A stretch of 64,000 nt of DNA from Erythroxylum novogranatense (GCA_029891385.1 CM057234.1:20508350-20572349), one strand, 5' to 3'; numbered from the stretch's first letter, positions 47,850 to 59,880 are shown. Numbers and translations: made by a program. The notes: generated by a model not told the origin, from the sequence alone.

Positions 47850-49004
47850 CTTAAATGATGGTTAATTGTCCAAATTACCCTCCCATGCAAGGCTAAACTC
47901 TTACCTCTTAAAGTGGACTTCCAAAACTGCCCCTGAATTCATTTTCATTTGAGTTTACTTTAGGATATTATTTTCACCATCCAATTGAAGGAATTAGTCA
48001 AAACTTCCTTCTAGAGAATTGTTCGTCATTGTCTTAATTTCATAATGCCTCAAGAATCATCCAATTCGGAGCACCACATCAAAAGTTATGCTTAAAACAT
48101 TTAGGATATGTCTTATGCTAACTCATTTTTTCAGCACATTATTTCCATCCGAAAATTAACCTTCTTAAGGACCAAATTGAAACTAGACTTCTTCATAAAA
48201 ATTGTAGCTCTATGTCTCTAGTTTAATCCAAAATAAGAATCACATCTTTTCAATTTCCATAGCAAAAGTTATTCTCAAAATACTTTCAGATATTCCTAAT
48301 CCAAAAACTGCACACTAATCCGAACTTCCATTCATAAATTGAAAATCTTAGGTGCAAAATTGAATTTTCATTTCTTCATATGATTTGTAGCCCTATATCT
48401 TAATTGCATTTTGCATCAAGAATCAATTCAATCGGATCACCACAGATCGCAAATTTCTCAAAATACTGAACCATGTTCAGAAAATAGTCCAACTCACTTT
48501 GATTAAATTAATCACCCTTAATTAAATCTACAAAATTCACAAATTTCTCATAAAATGAAATTCATTGTCTTAGGAATCCAACGCTTCAAGAATCAACTCA
48601 ATCGGATGTCGGACGGAAAAATTATAAGCAAAGAATTGAACAAAAGTGGGATGAGGAAGGAAGATAGCAAAATCGGAAGGAAACAAATCGTTTCGATTAT
48701 CATAATATTCAATCAACCTCTTTCAATTCAACTCCAATTGAAACAAATTTTCATGGAGAGATATATACATGTCTTAGGAATCAAACGCCTCAAGAATCTC
48801 CTCATTCGGAGGTCGGACGAAGGAGTTATGGCCAAACGAATCCGATGTGTTCATATCCAGATTCCTACTGAACATACTTTGGCACAAATTCCATAACTCT
48901 CACTATAGATGTCGGATTGACTTCGTTCTTGGACCATTAGAAAGTAGACATCTAGGGATACAACGTTCATGAAGACAAAAAATTGAAATTCTGTCTCTAT
49001 GGGG

Positions 49005-49135
49005 GTACACGTACCGTGTAGAAATCACATAGCCCGTGTAACCTTCGGGTGGAAGCTGTCTCCTGCGCCTGGATTTACACAGCCCGTGTGAATTTACACG
49101 GGCAGACCGTGTAACTTACGGGTATAGAAAAATTT
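49005..49135. repeat. CCCGTGTAA palindromic array in the minus-strand LTR
   Basis: Several copies of CCGTGTA/TACACGG. The best dyad, CCCGTGT-GAATTT-ACACGGG at 49083-49102, has 7-bp perfect arms. The others are ACCGTGTAGAAAT, GCCCGTGTAACC and GACCGTGTAAC. It lies in the same U3-like part as the CGTCGC arrays of related LTRs but is unrelated in sequence. Confidence 0.8.
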
Positions 49136-49299
49136 TCACCCTCCAAGACCCCTCCAAAGGGTCCTAAACCCATCCTAACTTCTCCTATACTCATATCTTA
49201 CCTAAAATCAACCTTTTCGAGCACGAGATCACGTCACAAACTCTAAAGGTTCGGGAATTTCGATTACCACGACATCCCAGCTTGTAACTAGCATAACTC

Positions 49300-49343
49300 G
49301 TATCTTGTTCTCTTATCGTTTGAAAGATAAGAGAACAAGATAC
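49300..49343. repeat. perfect 18-bp inverted repeat (hairpin)
   Basis: GTATCTTGTTCTCTTATC (49300-49317) and its exact complement (49326-49343), separated by GTTTGAAA. It lies inside a module of the minus-strand LTR; no similar hairpin is seen at this place in the other LTRs. Confidence 0.95.
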
Positions 49344-49718
49344 AACTTCAAAGAAGACAACTTTGTCTAATTCTATCTCAATTATTCTAGAATTTCCCTT
49401 GAATCAACATACTCATTTTTATCCTCATACAAAACTTAACATTTTCCCAACTTCACTTTCTCTATTACAACATCATTCAAAGCAATTTAACTTCCAATTG
49501 GAATGCATTCACTCTCATATTCAATAACCTCTTATCATTCACCAAACATCCTATCTTACATACATAACCATGGTTTATGATTAAGGTTTCTCAACTCATC
49601 ATCCATACTTAGTTCACATTCTAATTTCACAACCATCTATATACCAATTCATAATTCAAAGCCATACATAAACTCATATTCCATTTTGATATTTCCACTA
49701 AAAATTCGGGGTCCAACA

Positions 49719-51527
49719 ATCGAAGCTCTACCGATCGAGATATCTCCAAAATACTGAACACTGTTCAGCCATTACAACACCTAGACTAAACACTACACCG
49801 AACTTTCGACCCAAAATTGAAAGTCTTAGAGGCTAAATTATAGCTCGGCTCCTTCATGACATTTGTAACCCCATGTCTCTATTTTCATTTACAACAAGAG
49901 TCCGATATATTGGAGCTCTATAGCTCAAGATATCTCCAAAATAACGAAGTCTATTCGGCCATTGCAAAACCGATACTGAACACTACATCTAAATTCTGAC
50001 CTGAAATTGAAAGTCTTAGGGGCTACATTATAGCTCGACTCCTTCATAACATTTGTAGCCCCATGTCTCTATTTTAATTTCCAAAATGAATCAGATCGAT
50101 CGGATGTCGGACGAAGAAGTTATGCTCAAAAGAGTGATGGGAGGTTAGAGCTCGGTCAGAAAATCAAAGCTCGACCAGAACGAAGATCGGTCGGCTAACA
50201 GAGGTCGGCCAATAGAGGTCAGCCAACAGAGGTTGGCTAACAAAGGTCGGCCAACAGAGGTCGGCCAATAGAGGTCGGCTAACAGAGGTTGGCCAACAGA
50301 GGTCGGCCAACAGAGGTCGGGCAACATCCAATCCGACCTTCAAACTTCTAACACTCATAACTTTTGACTCCGAGCTCTGAATTTTACAAACTCAGTACCG
50401 TTGGAAAGATAAAAGAAAAATCTACAATTTTAAAGAAGGACTCTAAAACAATATCGGTCTTTAAATGGGTCAAAAATGTACTCAAAGATGACCAATCGAT
50501 AATCTCCTCAAAACTTTACACAACACCTGAACTTGCAAACATCATAACTTTTGATTCAGAACTCCAAATTTGACAAACTTGGTGTCTACGGAAAGGTAAA
50601 AGAACCCTATACAACTTTCATGAAGGCCTTAAAAATCAGATCGACCTCTAATTGGGTCAAAAACTCCACACAAAGTGACTTGTCGATCAGCTTCACACTA
50701 AACAACATCAGAACTTCTAACAATCATAAGTTTCTACTCCCTTGTCCAATATTTTCGTGCTTTATATCAATGGAAAGATTTAAAAAATGTCTACAACTCT
50801 CAAGAAGGCTACTTTATCCCATTCCATACACATCATTCCCGAATTTTCATTGATCATAGCATACACAAAACTTCCCTATGAACACATCAATTCAAAAATT
50901 TGCAGCATCTGCACTCAACTTCAATAACTCACATCTCCCAACCTCCACATCCAAAAATAGCACATTATACATCATTGGGAAACTATGGAGGTCCTCTATA
51001 ACATTTAAGAATGTCATTTGATCCAATTCAAATCACAACAGTCCAGAAATCGCCTCAAAACACAACATATACAATCTTACACTTAGAGCATTTTCCAAAA
51101 CCAAAGCAAAATACACTTAACTTTCAAAGATCATAACTTTCAATCCCGATATCGAAAAATAGCATACTTTATGGCTACAAAAAGCTCTAAACATAATCTA
51201 CAAATTTCATGAAGATCATTTCTTCAAAATCCGCCTACATCAAACGTCAACTCTTTACTCCAAAGGTCAAATTCCTTAATTCTCCAAAATATAACCCTTT
51301 CACTAATCATTTCTTGCTTTTCAACTTCCATTTCAATCAACTAGTTCATTTTGACTTTCATAACTCATACAACTCTACTCAAATTTCAAATTCATCAAAA
51401 CCAATCACTTCATTTCTCATCAATCTCCTTTAAGTACAATAACATTTATAACACAATACCTATACAAACACACTCATTTAATTCCATTTAATATTTCTAA
51501 TTTCTACCGAAAGTTCGGGGTCCAACA
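49719..51527 (-). mobile_element. minus-strand long LTR fragment (5' part)
   Basis: On the minus strand it starts TGTTGGACCCCGAACTTTCGG at 51527 and contains the first modules (TTTTTCGATATCGGGATTG at about 51150), a 14-bp minisatellite, then modules like those of the TGTAACA LTR (ATTTTGGAGATATC). It stops at the next LTR, so only about 1.8 kb remains. Confidence 0.75.
50189..50328. repeat. 14-bp minisatellite GGTCGGCCAACAGA, ten copies
   Basis: Ten consecutive 14-bp units (50189-50328) with small changes: GGTCGGCTAACAGA, GGTCGGCCAATAGA, GGTTGGCCAACAGA. The GGTCGGCC core can pair with GGCCGACC. Because 14 is not a multiple of three, two frames stay open and yield artificial Trp/Leu/Pro-rich translations. 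It sits between the two module classes of the LTR. Confidence 0.95.
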
Positions 51528-52180
51528 CTTTGCACTCTTCGAATGTTAGAATCCACTTTTGTGATCAATTACATTAATAATTTGAGAACTATATTCTCCA
51601 AACTTATATTGTTCGATTATAAAATAATGTCATATGAACATTTGAACTTCTATTTCAAACTCTACATGATTTAGAAGATCAACTGATCATTAACTTAACT
51701 AATAATCGTCTTATAAACCACCTAATTTTTTACAATATTGCAGTTACATTAATTTTGGAGAAAGAAGGTTAGCGCAAGAGTAAATAAGATAGACATTCTA
51801 GTTCACAACAAGTTAAAGCCTTGATAGTGACAAAAAAGCAATCAACAAAACTTAACTGAAGAGTGATCAATGAAACTTAACCAAAGTTGGAGCAAAGTCA
51901 TGATAAATCAAAATGAAGAAGTAAGAAAATTTTAAAATGCTACAATCATAGTAAGAAAGGTCACTTGAAAATAATTATTAAAATTTAAATAAGAAAATTT
52001 TCAATCTTCAAAGAAATTTTGTAAATACTTTAGATGATAGTAGTGCTTTATATTGTAAAGTGAGAACACTTATTAAAAGTATGAAATCATTATTTTATGT
52101 ATAACTCTTCGATTAAAACTAATATTCACATGATCTCTAAAGGAGAATGACTCCATAATTATGAACCTATCTAAAAGATC
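51528..52180. other. AT-rich DNA between LTR elements
   Basis: No gene, RNA or recognised element. It may be original target DNA of the SIRE-like element or part of an unrecognised repeat. Confidence 0.45.
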
Positions 52181-53536
52181 TTGTTAGCTCAAGACTTATA
52201 TTTAACAATTTTGATGATAACTATATAATATATCAAAATTTAAATTGGATTTATTTCTTTATATAGATAATGATATTTCTTCTTAAAAGGAAATAAAATC
52301 ATAAGAAAATTACTTCCTTGTAGGAACCTTTTAGTAAACTTTCCTTATTAACATCTGGGAGGATATTATCTTTTCAAAAAATTAGCTCTAAAAATTTTTG
52401 TTCCAAAAGAGATGATATTAAAAGTCTAAAGTCAACTCATAATTAAGATGAAGCAATGACTAGTAGAAGAAATTGACTATTTAAAGAAGAGCAACAACAC
52501 TTATGAAGTAACAAGCATACACAGACTTTTGAAACATTTGAGCAACTTCTATCTTTTTCAGAGTCATATCCTTCTTATTATTCCTTAGAAAGTGAAACCA
52601 CTCTATTAAGAGAGAAATTGTTATTTGAGAACTTAATTTTGATTTTACATTTTATTCTTTTTGAGCTTTTAAAAGCTTGTTATAACCTTCTAGTATGGAA
52701 GGTTGAAGAATCTTGAAAAATATGTACTCGTGAACTAAAAGAGGCTCATCAAATTACTATTTGGGTTTTGTAGTGAAACACTCAAGTTGGATACTTAGGG
52801 ACTAGACGTAGGTTTGGGTCAGTATAAATCAACTACATCCTTCTCTCTTTTCTTTTAACTTTTAAATTTCCTCATTATATTGTATGTGTGTTCTTTTTAG
52901 CAAAAAGCTCCTTCACTTTTATAACATACTCCTGTTTTCAACTTGTAAGAGGTTCCTTTCAGTTTTAACATACGTCTTCTATTTTAAATTGTTTTAATGT
53001 GAATTACCATTCAGTAGGCTCCTTTCATTTAAACAGGGTCATATCCTGCAAAAGGATCCTATCACCTAATAGGCTCTTGTCATTTAAAGGCTTTATCATT
53101 TAACAGAATCCTAATATTTTTATTTGTTAAGTAAGATCTGTTCATTATATGAATTAAATTAATTGGCAAATTTTTTTTACACACAATTCACCCCCTCTTG
53201 CGTGTGTTTGCTTTATCATTTTTGTATCAGAGACAGGTTTCATATTTGTTGTGTTTTATAGCATATGATAAATCATGGCAAACAACTTAAGAATCCTTGA
53301 AGGACAATCCATCCCGAAGCCTCCTTGCTTCAATGGAAACAATTGTTCCTATTTTAATATGTGCATTATCTCCAGAAGAATATGAGAAAATATCCTACAG
53401 TTCTACAACAAAGGAAATGTGGGACAAACTATAAGTCACATTTGTAGAAAAAATGAGGTAAATAATTATAGAATAATTCTTTTAGAACATCAATGCGAAA
53501 CTATTGGCATGAAACAGGTAGAGACTATAGACGAAT
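52181..53536 (+). mobile_element. Copia SIRE-like element, 5' LTR and gag start only
   Basis: LTR 52181-53218 (TGTTAGCTCAAGACTTATA...TTTATCA, 1,038 bp) with the SIRE-like features ACAATTTTGATGATAAC near the start and AATTCACCCCCTC near the end. The primer site TTTGTATCAGAG follows, then a gag beginning. It is cut at 53537 by a TGTAACA LTR; the rest is not in the window. Confidence 0.85.
53275..53536 (+). pseudogene. Copia gag N-terminus, broken
   Basis: ATG at 53275 gives MANNLRILEGQSIPKPPCFN, the usual start of Copia gag. A deletion removes the middle, after which pieces of the UBN2 domain are readable in other frames (SPEEYEKISYSSTTKEMWDKL, then a TAA stop). It ends at the LTR insertion in the codons for VETIDEL. 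Non-functional. Confidence 0.8.
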
Positions 53537-56500
53537 TGTAACATCCCATTATCTTTGGGGAGGTTAGAATTGTAAATATGAGTGATTAATGAGAGCTTAG
53601 AATTGCAATTCTTATTCATGCATCATGTGACATACGCATACAAGTGAATAGTGAAATGTTGCACATTAAAATGACTATACATGCATTCATTGACATTTCG
53701 GGTAGAATTGTTTATAAAAGGTGATTGTTATTGAGAATTGTGGTTTATTTGTATTCAGAATTGATTTCGAGAGTGTAATTGTTGATTTAGAATTTTTAGA
53801 GAATTTTAGGAAATTTTTTGAAAATTTAGGATAAATTTTGGACTAGGAAAAATACCAAGTGGCAAGACAAATGATAAATGGTAGTAGAATTTACTGTCAA
53901 ATGGCAATGGAAATTTTGATAAATTACTATAGGATTTATTGACAAGTTTCATTGAAAATTAGGAAACAATTAGAATAGAAATTGGATTTAGTTTATAAGA
54001 ATTGGACATATGGCAAGTGCCAAACAATGCGATAAGTCCACTAAATTTTTTAAAGCCCTTTTGTTGCCTTCCACATTGCTTCTCATTAAAAGTCCATTTG
54101 GTGTGTTTTTTTAGCTCTTCCCATCATCCTCTTCGTGACTCTCTTCTCTCCTCCTTCATCATTTTTGTTTTCTCCAATCACTACCACCTCAACTTTGAAG
54201 ATTTCACTTTCCTTCATTTGCTACTAGCATATTTTCTATCTTCTTCCTCATTGCCACAAGAAAACCTAACCTTACCTCCTTCAAGAAGATGATGAATGTG
54301 TGATGCTTGGGAGCTAGGGCTAGTATTGTTTTTGAAGAATTTGAAGTGAAATCAAGTAAGTTATGCTTTAAATGTTATGGGTATTGTTAATATGAAACTA
54401 GAATGATGAGAAATGTGGGATTGGTGACTTGATTACGTGAGTTGTGTGTGTGTGACGTGGATGGAAAAAAACTATGTAAATTTCTTGTTTTTGTAATTTT
54501 GAATGATCTTTAATGACCCATGATTTTTTATAGAGATGTGTTGGAAGTTGAATGATCATCAAAGTGGTGTTTGGATAAGTGTAGAAAATTGCTTGTGAAT
54601 GGGAATATATATATATATGCTCTGTTTTTGGTTAATGATCAATTATAGTTCATGATTTGTTTGTGAGTGATTTATTGAGTTAAATTTGGTAGAGAATGAT
54701 GAGGAAATGAAATGGAAGAGATAATATAGGTATAAGATGAGTTAGATGTAAATGTTGAAAGTTTGTAAATATTGAAAAATGTTAGGAGAAAATTTTCCAC
54801 TGATATGCTTTTATATTTTATCCATAACTTGTTCTGTAGTTATCCAAATGAGCTTATTATTGATTTGTATTAAACTAGAGACATATGGCTACCTTTATCA
54901 TGAAGAAATAGAATTTGAATTCTTCTTTTAAGAGTCTCAAATGTTGATGTAAAAATGAGGACTGGATGTAGAAAAATTGTGGATGAATGTATATGTTTGT
55001 GTTCTATTTTGGGTGTTTATGAACAAATAGGGAATATGAATTGGGTATGGGTGATGTTGAGCTAAGCTTGAGGTATACATGAAGTATTCATCAATTTTAA
55101 ATGATGAATTTTGAATATGAAGTGTTTGACACTTAGGAATAAGATATGTTATGGAAAAAGGATAGAAATTTTGAAAGGTGAGATGTAGTTAAATATCATG
55201 AATTAAATGAGTTGAGAGTTCAGAGTTTAATGAAATCTAATTAATGTTTAAGTTGTTAAGAAGTGATTTTCACTAGAAGAGATGAATTTGTGAAGATTAT
55301 GAGTGAATATGATGTTAGAATGGATGTTGGAACTATTGGAGAGGCTTTGGAGGGAGTTTTATGTCACATATGTCCACTAGACAGACATTAAGTCCCTTAA
55401 ACGTACCTTCTCGGGTCTAAGAAGACCGCCAGACCAGTCCATGTCCACTAAACAATCATTAGGTCTGTTAAACGGACCTTCTCGGGTCTAGAAAGTGCCC
55501 CCAAGCCTGTCAATGTCCATTAGACGGACATGTATGTCCATTTAATAGACATACACAGGACAGTTTCAGTAAATTGCAATTTTTGTCCATTTTACAGGCA
55601 AAAGCTCGCTTTGTGGTCTTTATAAAAGTTGTAGATCTAGCAGTCCTATTTCAAACCATATAGAAATGAACTCAATCCCATGATTATAGAGAAAGTTATG
55701 CCAATTGTCCCAAGATAGGTACAATATGATTGAAGATTTAAACATGTTTGCTTCTTTTGGCCATAACTTCACCATCCAACCTCCAAATGAAGTAATTCTT
55801 GAACCAATAGATTCCCAACACATATTTCTACCTCTTTATAAAATTCATTATTACTATTAATTGATTTGAGAAAATTTTGATCAAATGAAAGTGTGCGAAT
55901 ATGTTGGAACAGTGTGAATAGGAATATCTTACTGAACACACTTCAATATTTTGATTATATTTGGATCTGTAGGATTCCAAATGAGTTGATTTTTTATTTA
56001 GAGTAAACTAGAGAAATAGGTAAATTAATATGAAAAATTATAATTGTGATTCAGTCTCTAAGATGTCCAATTTCTAGTGGGAAGTTGTGTATAGTTTACT
56101 ATTTTGGATGAGAGTAGTCAGAAAACGTTTGAAGTATATCATCCAAATTAATGAAGCAAATTGAGTGATTTTGGTATCAATGGAAACATAAGACATAGAG
56201 GAACACTTTTCTAGAAGAGAGTATGACCAAATTTCATCATTTTCACTTTCTAATTGAACATGAACTATAGACCCGAAATTCAGTTTTGGAAAAAAATATG
56301 AAAGTGATACAATGAGTTGTGAATTATGTTTTCAATGGTTTTATTGAGGGATAAACCTAAGTATAAATTATAATTAGGTGATTTTTGATATAAGAATGAT
56401 TTTGTGATGAAACTAATGGATAAATACTTGGGATTGTCATGAACATGCATTGTACATATTCAATTACATACATATTCATTATTAAACACTTTTAACTTTG

Positions 56501-56788
56501 CAAATTGTGATATATGTGTATGTTATTTATTATAGAGTAGCAATTGGAACGTCAACCTTCAAACATTGCCGGAACTTCCAGACATTAGCTTCAGGAGCAG
56601 CCAGTGAGTAACCTAGACGGTTCCACTGAATTATTTGTTATGTTAGATTATGTTTGAATTGCTTAATGAATGTGAATTGAATTGTGTTGATTTCTGTACA
56701 GAAGGTCCGATAATTGTGAAATGTGATGAGATATTGAAGTGCTGCTTGAATGTGAATGTGAAGAACTATGTGCTTGATGGGCTCTTCG
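53537..56788 (+). mobile_element. TGTAACA-type long LTR, truncated on the right
   Basis: Starts TGTAACATCCCATTATC in the middle of the SIRE-like gag; the preceding five bases are CGAAT. It shows modules of the long-LTR class (GTTGTAGATCTAGCAG...AAAGTTATGCC at about 55628-55701; ATTTTGATTATATTTGGATC at about 55950), and GTGAGTAACCTAGACGGTTCC, shared with the LTR at 38795. It is interrupted at 56789 by an inverted Athila-like LTR. Confidence 0.75.
55371..55562. repeat. 71/72-bp repeat with TGTCC...GGACA dyads
   Basis: Copies start TGTCCAYTARAC at 55371, 55442 and 55514 (2.7 units). Each includes CTTCTCGGGTCTA in the first two. The third contains TGTCCATTAGACGGACATG, a dyad of TGTCC and GGACA. 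GC-rich against its AT-rich flanks, and in the U3-like part of the LTR. Confidence 0.85.
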
Positions 56789-57416
56789 TGTCGATCTAAA
56801 GATCAATCCCTTGGAAACTGAATCAAAAATAATCAAATTCCAAGGATTACAATGCAGGATGCAACCTCGGTTCGTCTCACTTAATTGGAACCAAGTGAAA
56901 AAGGTCTAAGCTAGCCTAATTGTCAAAAATTGCAATCAAAGTAGATAAAATGGGGGTTTTGGACATTAAAAAGAACTAAGGAAATTTAACTAAAATTGAA
57001 GGAAAAAGTATAAAAAGTATCTTTTTGGATTTTACGGAAATAAATGAAATTGAAAATTTGAGTAATAAGCAAATGAGAATAAATCCTCTTGAAAATGAGC
57101 TTAGGCTACCATGGTTCAAAACAAATTTTCAGGGAGTGAAATTTACTAAGCTTTCGATTAACAAACCTTAAAGATTCTCCTTCAGTCTAGAATCTTGATT
57201 AATGAACTCAATTTCTCAAGATTCCATTAAGTGCTCTTAAGCCTTAGAACCTTAAGGAACTCTTTAAGTCCAAGGTTTTAATCAACGAACTCTGTTAATT
57301 ACAACCTTGTTAAATGCATCTTAGTGTGTGAAATGGACAATTTAATGCAATTGGTTATTTGGCTCAAGCACACCCTCAATATCAAGCACAACTAGGCAGA
57401 TAAAGAGAATTAACAT
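56789..57416 (-). mobile_element. Athila/Tat-like LTR, 3' part, minus strand
   Basis: Begins TGTCGATCTAAAG and is the inverted counterpart of the end of the LTR at 60587-62020 (AGTTAAGTGAGACGA, GGTTGCATTC, TTTTTGACATTTAGGCTAG). It includes the conserved block with TTGAGAA and AAGGTTCTAAG wording. It is interrupted at 57417 by another LTR; the remaining half is not in the window. Confidence 0.7.
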
Positions 57417-59456
57417 TGTTGGGACCCGATCCGGAGACCGGATTCCAACCGGAAAACGAAACAGAAAAGGCCGAATACAAAGTGAAACATGAAACAAAAG
57501 CAGACGAAAAACAAAAACGAATGAAAGCAAAATCGAAAGAAAGGAACATAAGGCAGAAGCAAAATCATAAGCGAAAGCAAAGAATGGTATTTACAACACG
57601 AAAGCAAATCCAATCTTAAAGCGAAAGAATCGGAAGCAAATCAAAACGAAGCAAACATCGGATCAAATCGAATCGAAACCAATTTCCGATATCCGTGAAC
57701 AAATATTTTAGGAAAAGCATCGCGTTGGAAATCTTAAGACTATCGGTCTAAACTAATCCAAATCTGTGTACATTTTTTTCGTTCTTTAATCATTCTCATA
57801 CAATTCAATTCCTCATTTGGACAAATTCATCCTCAACCAATATCTCAATCTATTTGATCCTATTTAAATCATGACCATCAATTACATAAAATCTTACTAA
57901 TCCTTTCTTTTGTCAACAGACACTTAGTACACGTATCTATATATCCGCAATTCATACACAATAAACGCTTCAATAATTCCCAATCCAATCAACACAATTT
58001 ATCGGACCTCTTGTCTGGCATCCCAACACAATCAATCCCATTCATAATCATATGCAAATTTATATACAATACAAAACCATAATTCACTTTTCTATTACAA
58101 AAATCTCCTAAATTCTCAACAAAAGTCTAAGATCTTGTTCTTACTACCATTTAACAAAAACAATACAATATGTAGACATACAAACAAACAAAAACCTTTA
58201 CTTTCTTTCACCCGATCTTCTTCTCATCACCTGTGGATAGGAATGAAGGGGGCATGAGCTTAAGCTCGTGGGTAACAGTTTATAACAAATAAATAAGCAA
58301 AACCCTTGAAATTCTTTTTCTTTTCTGGTCTTAGAAAGCATTTCTTTGAAATCTGTAAATCACATTTTCCAAAAATTCCTTTCTTATTGTATTCAAAATC
58401 GCAATTTGCAAAATGTATGATTTTTAGGCTTTCAGCCATAAACCCATAGGTTACAAAAAATGAATGCATCAACTTGACAATTCATAGATGCAGTGGCAAA
58501 TCACATATGCAATGCACAACAAATAGCTCGAGAGTTCCATAAACACGACGGATAACCGAAGTTTACCGTAAACACGACGAATCCGATTTCTCAGGATCTC
58601 GTGGCCTCAAACGGGCAGCCGGGAGAAGGCTATGGGTCATCGTGCACGAGACTAACAAAATAGGTTCTCTCTTGCCCAATCACAACCACATAATCATGCT
58701 TAAATCAATTTATCGAATGCTCTTTTCTGAATATACGAAATGCCATGGAATTTTCGAGGCATAACACAAATGTATTTTGCAATTCATCAAAAGTTCATGT
58801 ATTGAATCAATAATGATTTTTCAAATCATTCATACAATGATGCAACATTTATGATGAAATTGAAATCAGAAAATCTCTTTGTTTAAAGAAAGTAGTAGTG
58901 GCTTATAAATTCTATTATAAACAGGTACCCACCTCATTTCCATGCTTGAAGCTTTGTCCCAATCATCAATTTCTCCAATGCCTTTCTTAAAACCCTAATT
59001 CAAGACATAAACCCTAATTAATTACACACCCAAAATTGATCCCATTAAAACATGTAATCTCCAAAATTGACTTTAGAATTCACAAACCCATACCAATTCC
59101 AAGGTATCTAAGCCAAAAACTCTCTAAAAGATCAAAGATCGAAAATCGACTCTTAACTTCATCTTCTCCAATTTTGGATTTTCTTGGTTCATAATGGAGC
59201 TCTCTTCATTCTCCACCTTTTTTTCTCTTGAATCAACATAGAAAGCTTGCTTGAAGACCCCTAAAAATCAAACCCTAGCTATCTCTCTTTTCTTTCTCCT
59301 TCACTCATCCGAAATCTTGCTCTCCCTTCTCTCTTCTTTCTCTTGTTCTTTTTCTTCTTTTGTCTCTTAATCGTGCATCCTCTTTGGGCAACCACGATAG
59401 CAACTTGATTTATACATGCCATGTCATTTAATGAATGGTAAATGACCTAAATGTCC
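57417..59456 (-). mobile_element. minus-strand LTR of the TGTTGG family, 3' part
   Basis: Starts TGTTGGGACCCGATCCGGAG, the inverted form of the family's LTR end. It contains in order the GGATATCGG/CGCGATGC block (57690-57730), the CATCACC...GATCGGGTG block (58200-58260), modules with CTCCAAAATTGAC, the leader and the promoter-like site at 59409. It is cut at 59457 by a SIRE-like LTR after about 2 kb. The five bases before it are AACAT. Confidence 0.8.
59409..59426 (-). promoter_or_regulatory. putative LTR core promoter (minus strand)
   Basis: Minus-strand TGACATGGCA (59426-59417) followed by TGTATAAATC, a good TATA box. This is the clearest of the conserved promoter-like sites in this LTR family. 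Confidence 0.6.
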
Positions 59457-59687
59457 TGTTGGACCAATGGTGGTTAACAAATTAATTCCACTTATGTTTT
59501 GATAATAATAAAATGTATAAAATTGGTTAAGAAATTGTTTCAGGTATTTTGGGATTGATATTCAATGAAAGAATCAAGATGGGCAAGTGTTTAATCATTG
59601 AAGAATCAAGATGGAAGTTTCCTATAAGTGAAAGAGACTTATATAATGAAGATTATAGAAGATTTGAGTGGATATTACCGTTGAAGC

Positions 59688-59880
59688 TTACACAAGTCGA
59701 CTAACAGCATACAAGTCGACTTATCGTGGACCACAAGTCGACTTACACATCACAAGTCGACTTATAGAAGAGCGGAGATGCAAGTTTAAGTAAAATGTTG
59801 TCACAAGTCGACTTATACAACTCGACAAGTCAACTTATGGTTACAAGTCGACTTATACAACTCGACAAGTCTACTTATGG
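59688..59880. repeat. CAAGTCGACTTA palindrome array
   Basis: Six exact copies of CAAGTCGACT and two one-base variants within 190 bp, spaced about 20-25 bp except for one larger gap; some are joined by ACTCGACAAGTC. The core AAGTCGACTT is a perfect 10-bp palindrome. It lies 230-420 bp into the LTR. Confidence 0.95.

Larger units (their letters stand above)
45640..49718 (-). mobile_element. minus-strand long LTR (TGTTGGACCCCGAA family), left end truncated
   Basis: On the minus strand it starts TGTTGGACCCCGAATTTTTAG at 49718 and follows the family order: modules, array, modules, promoter-like block, leader (CTTCTTC-rich on plus, 47711-47760), the conserved GGAGATCGGATG...CATCCCC block (46370-46430) and the region near GGATGTCGG (45655). 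The expected terminal CCCGATCC...CCAACA is missing, so the end on the left is truncated. About 4.1 kb. It is more diverged from the LARD-like element than the solo LTR is. Confidence 0.75.

Noticed and set aside
50189..50328. Possible CRISPR-like array
   Set aside because: Units are contiguous without unique spacers, in a plant LTR. The AAGTCGACTT and CGTCGCGACG clusters also lack spacer regularity, so none is CRISPR.
50145..50358. Two Trp/Leu/Pro-rich minus-strand frames
   Set aside because: Both are translations of the 14-bp minisatellite in different frames.
57416..57619. Lys/Glu-rich 67-codon frame
   Set aside because: It is the AAGCGAAA-rich terminal part of an inverted LTR, alignable with non-coding ends at 14166 and 21726.
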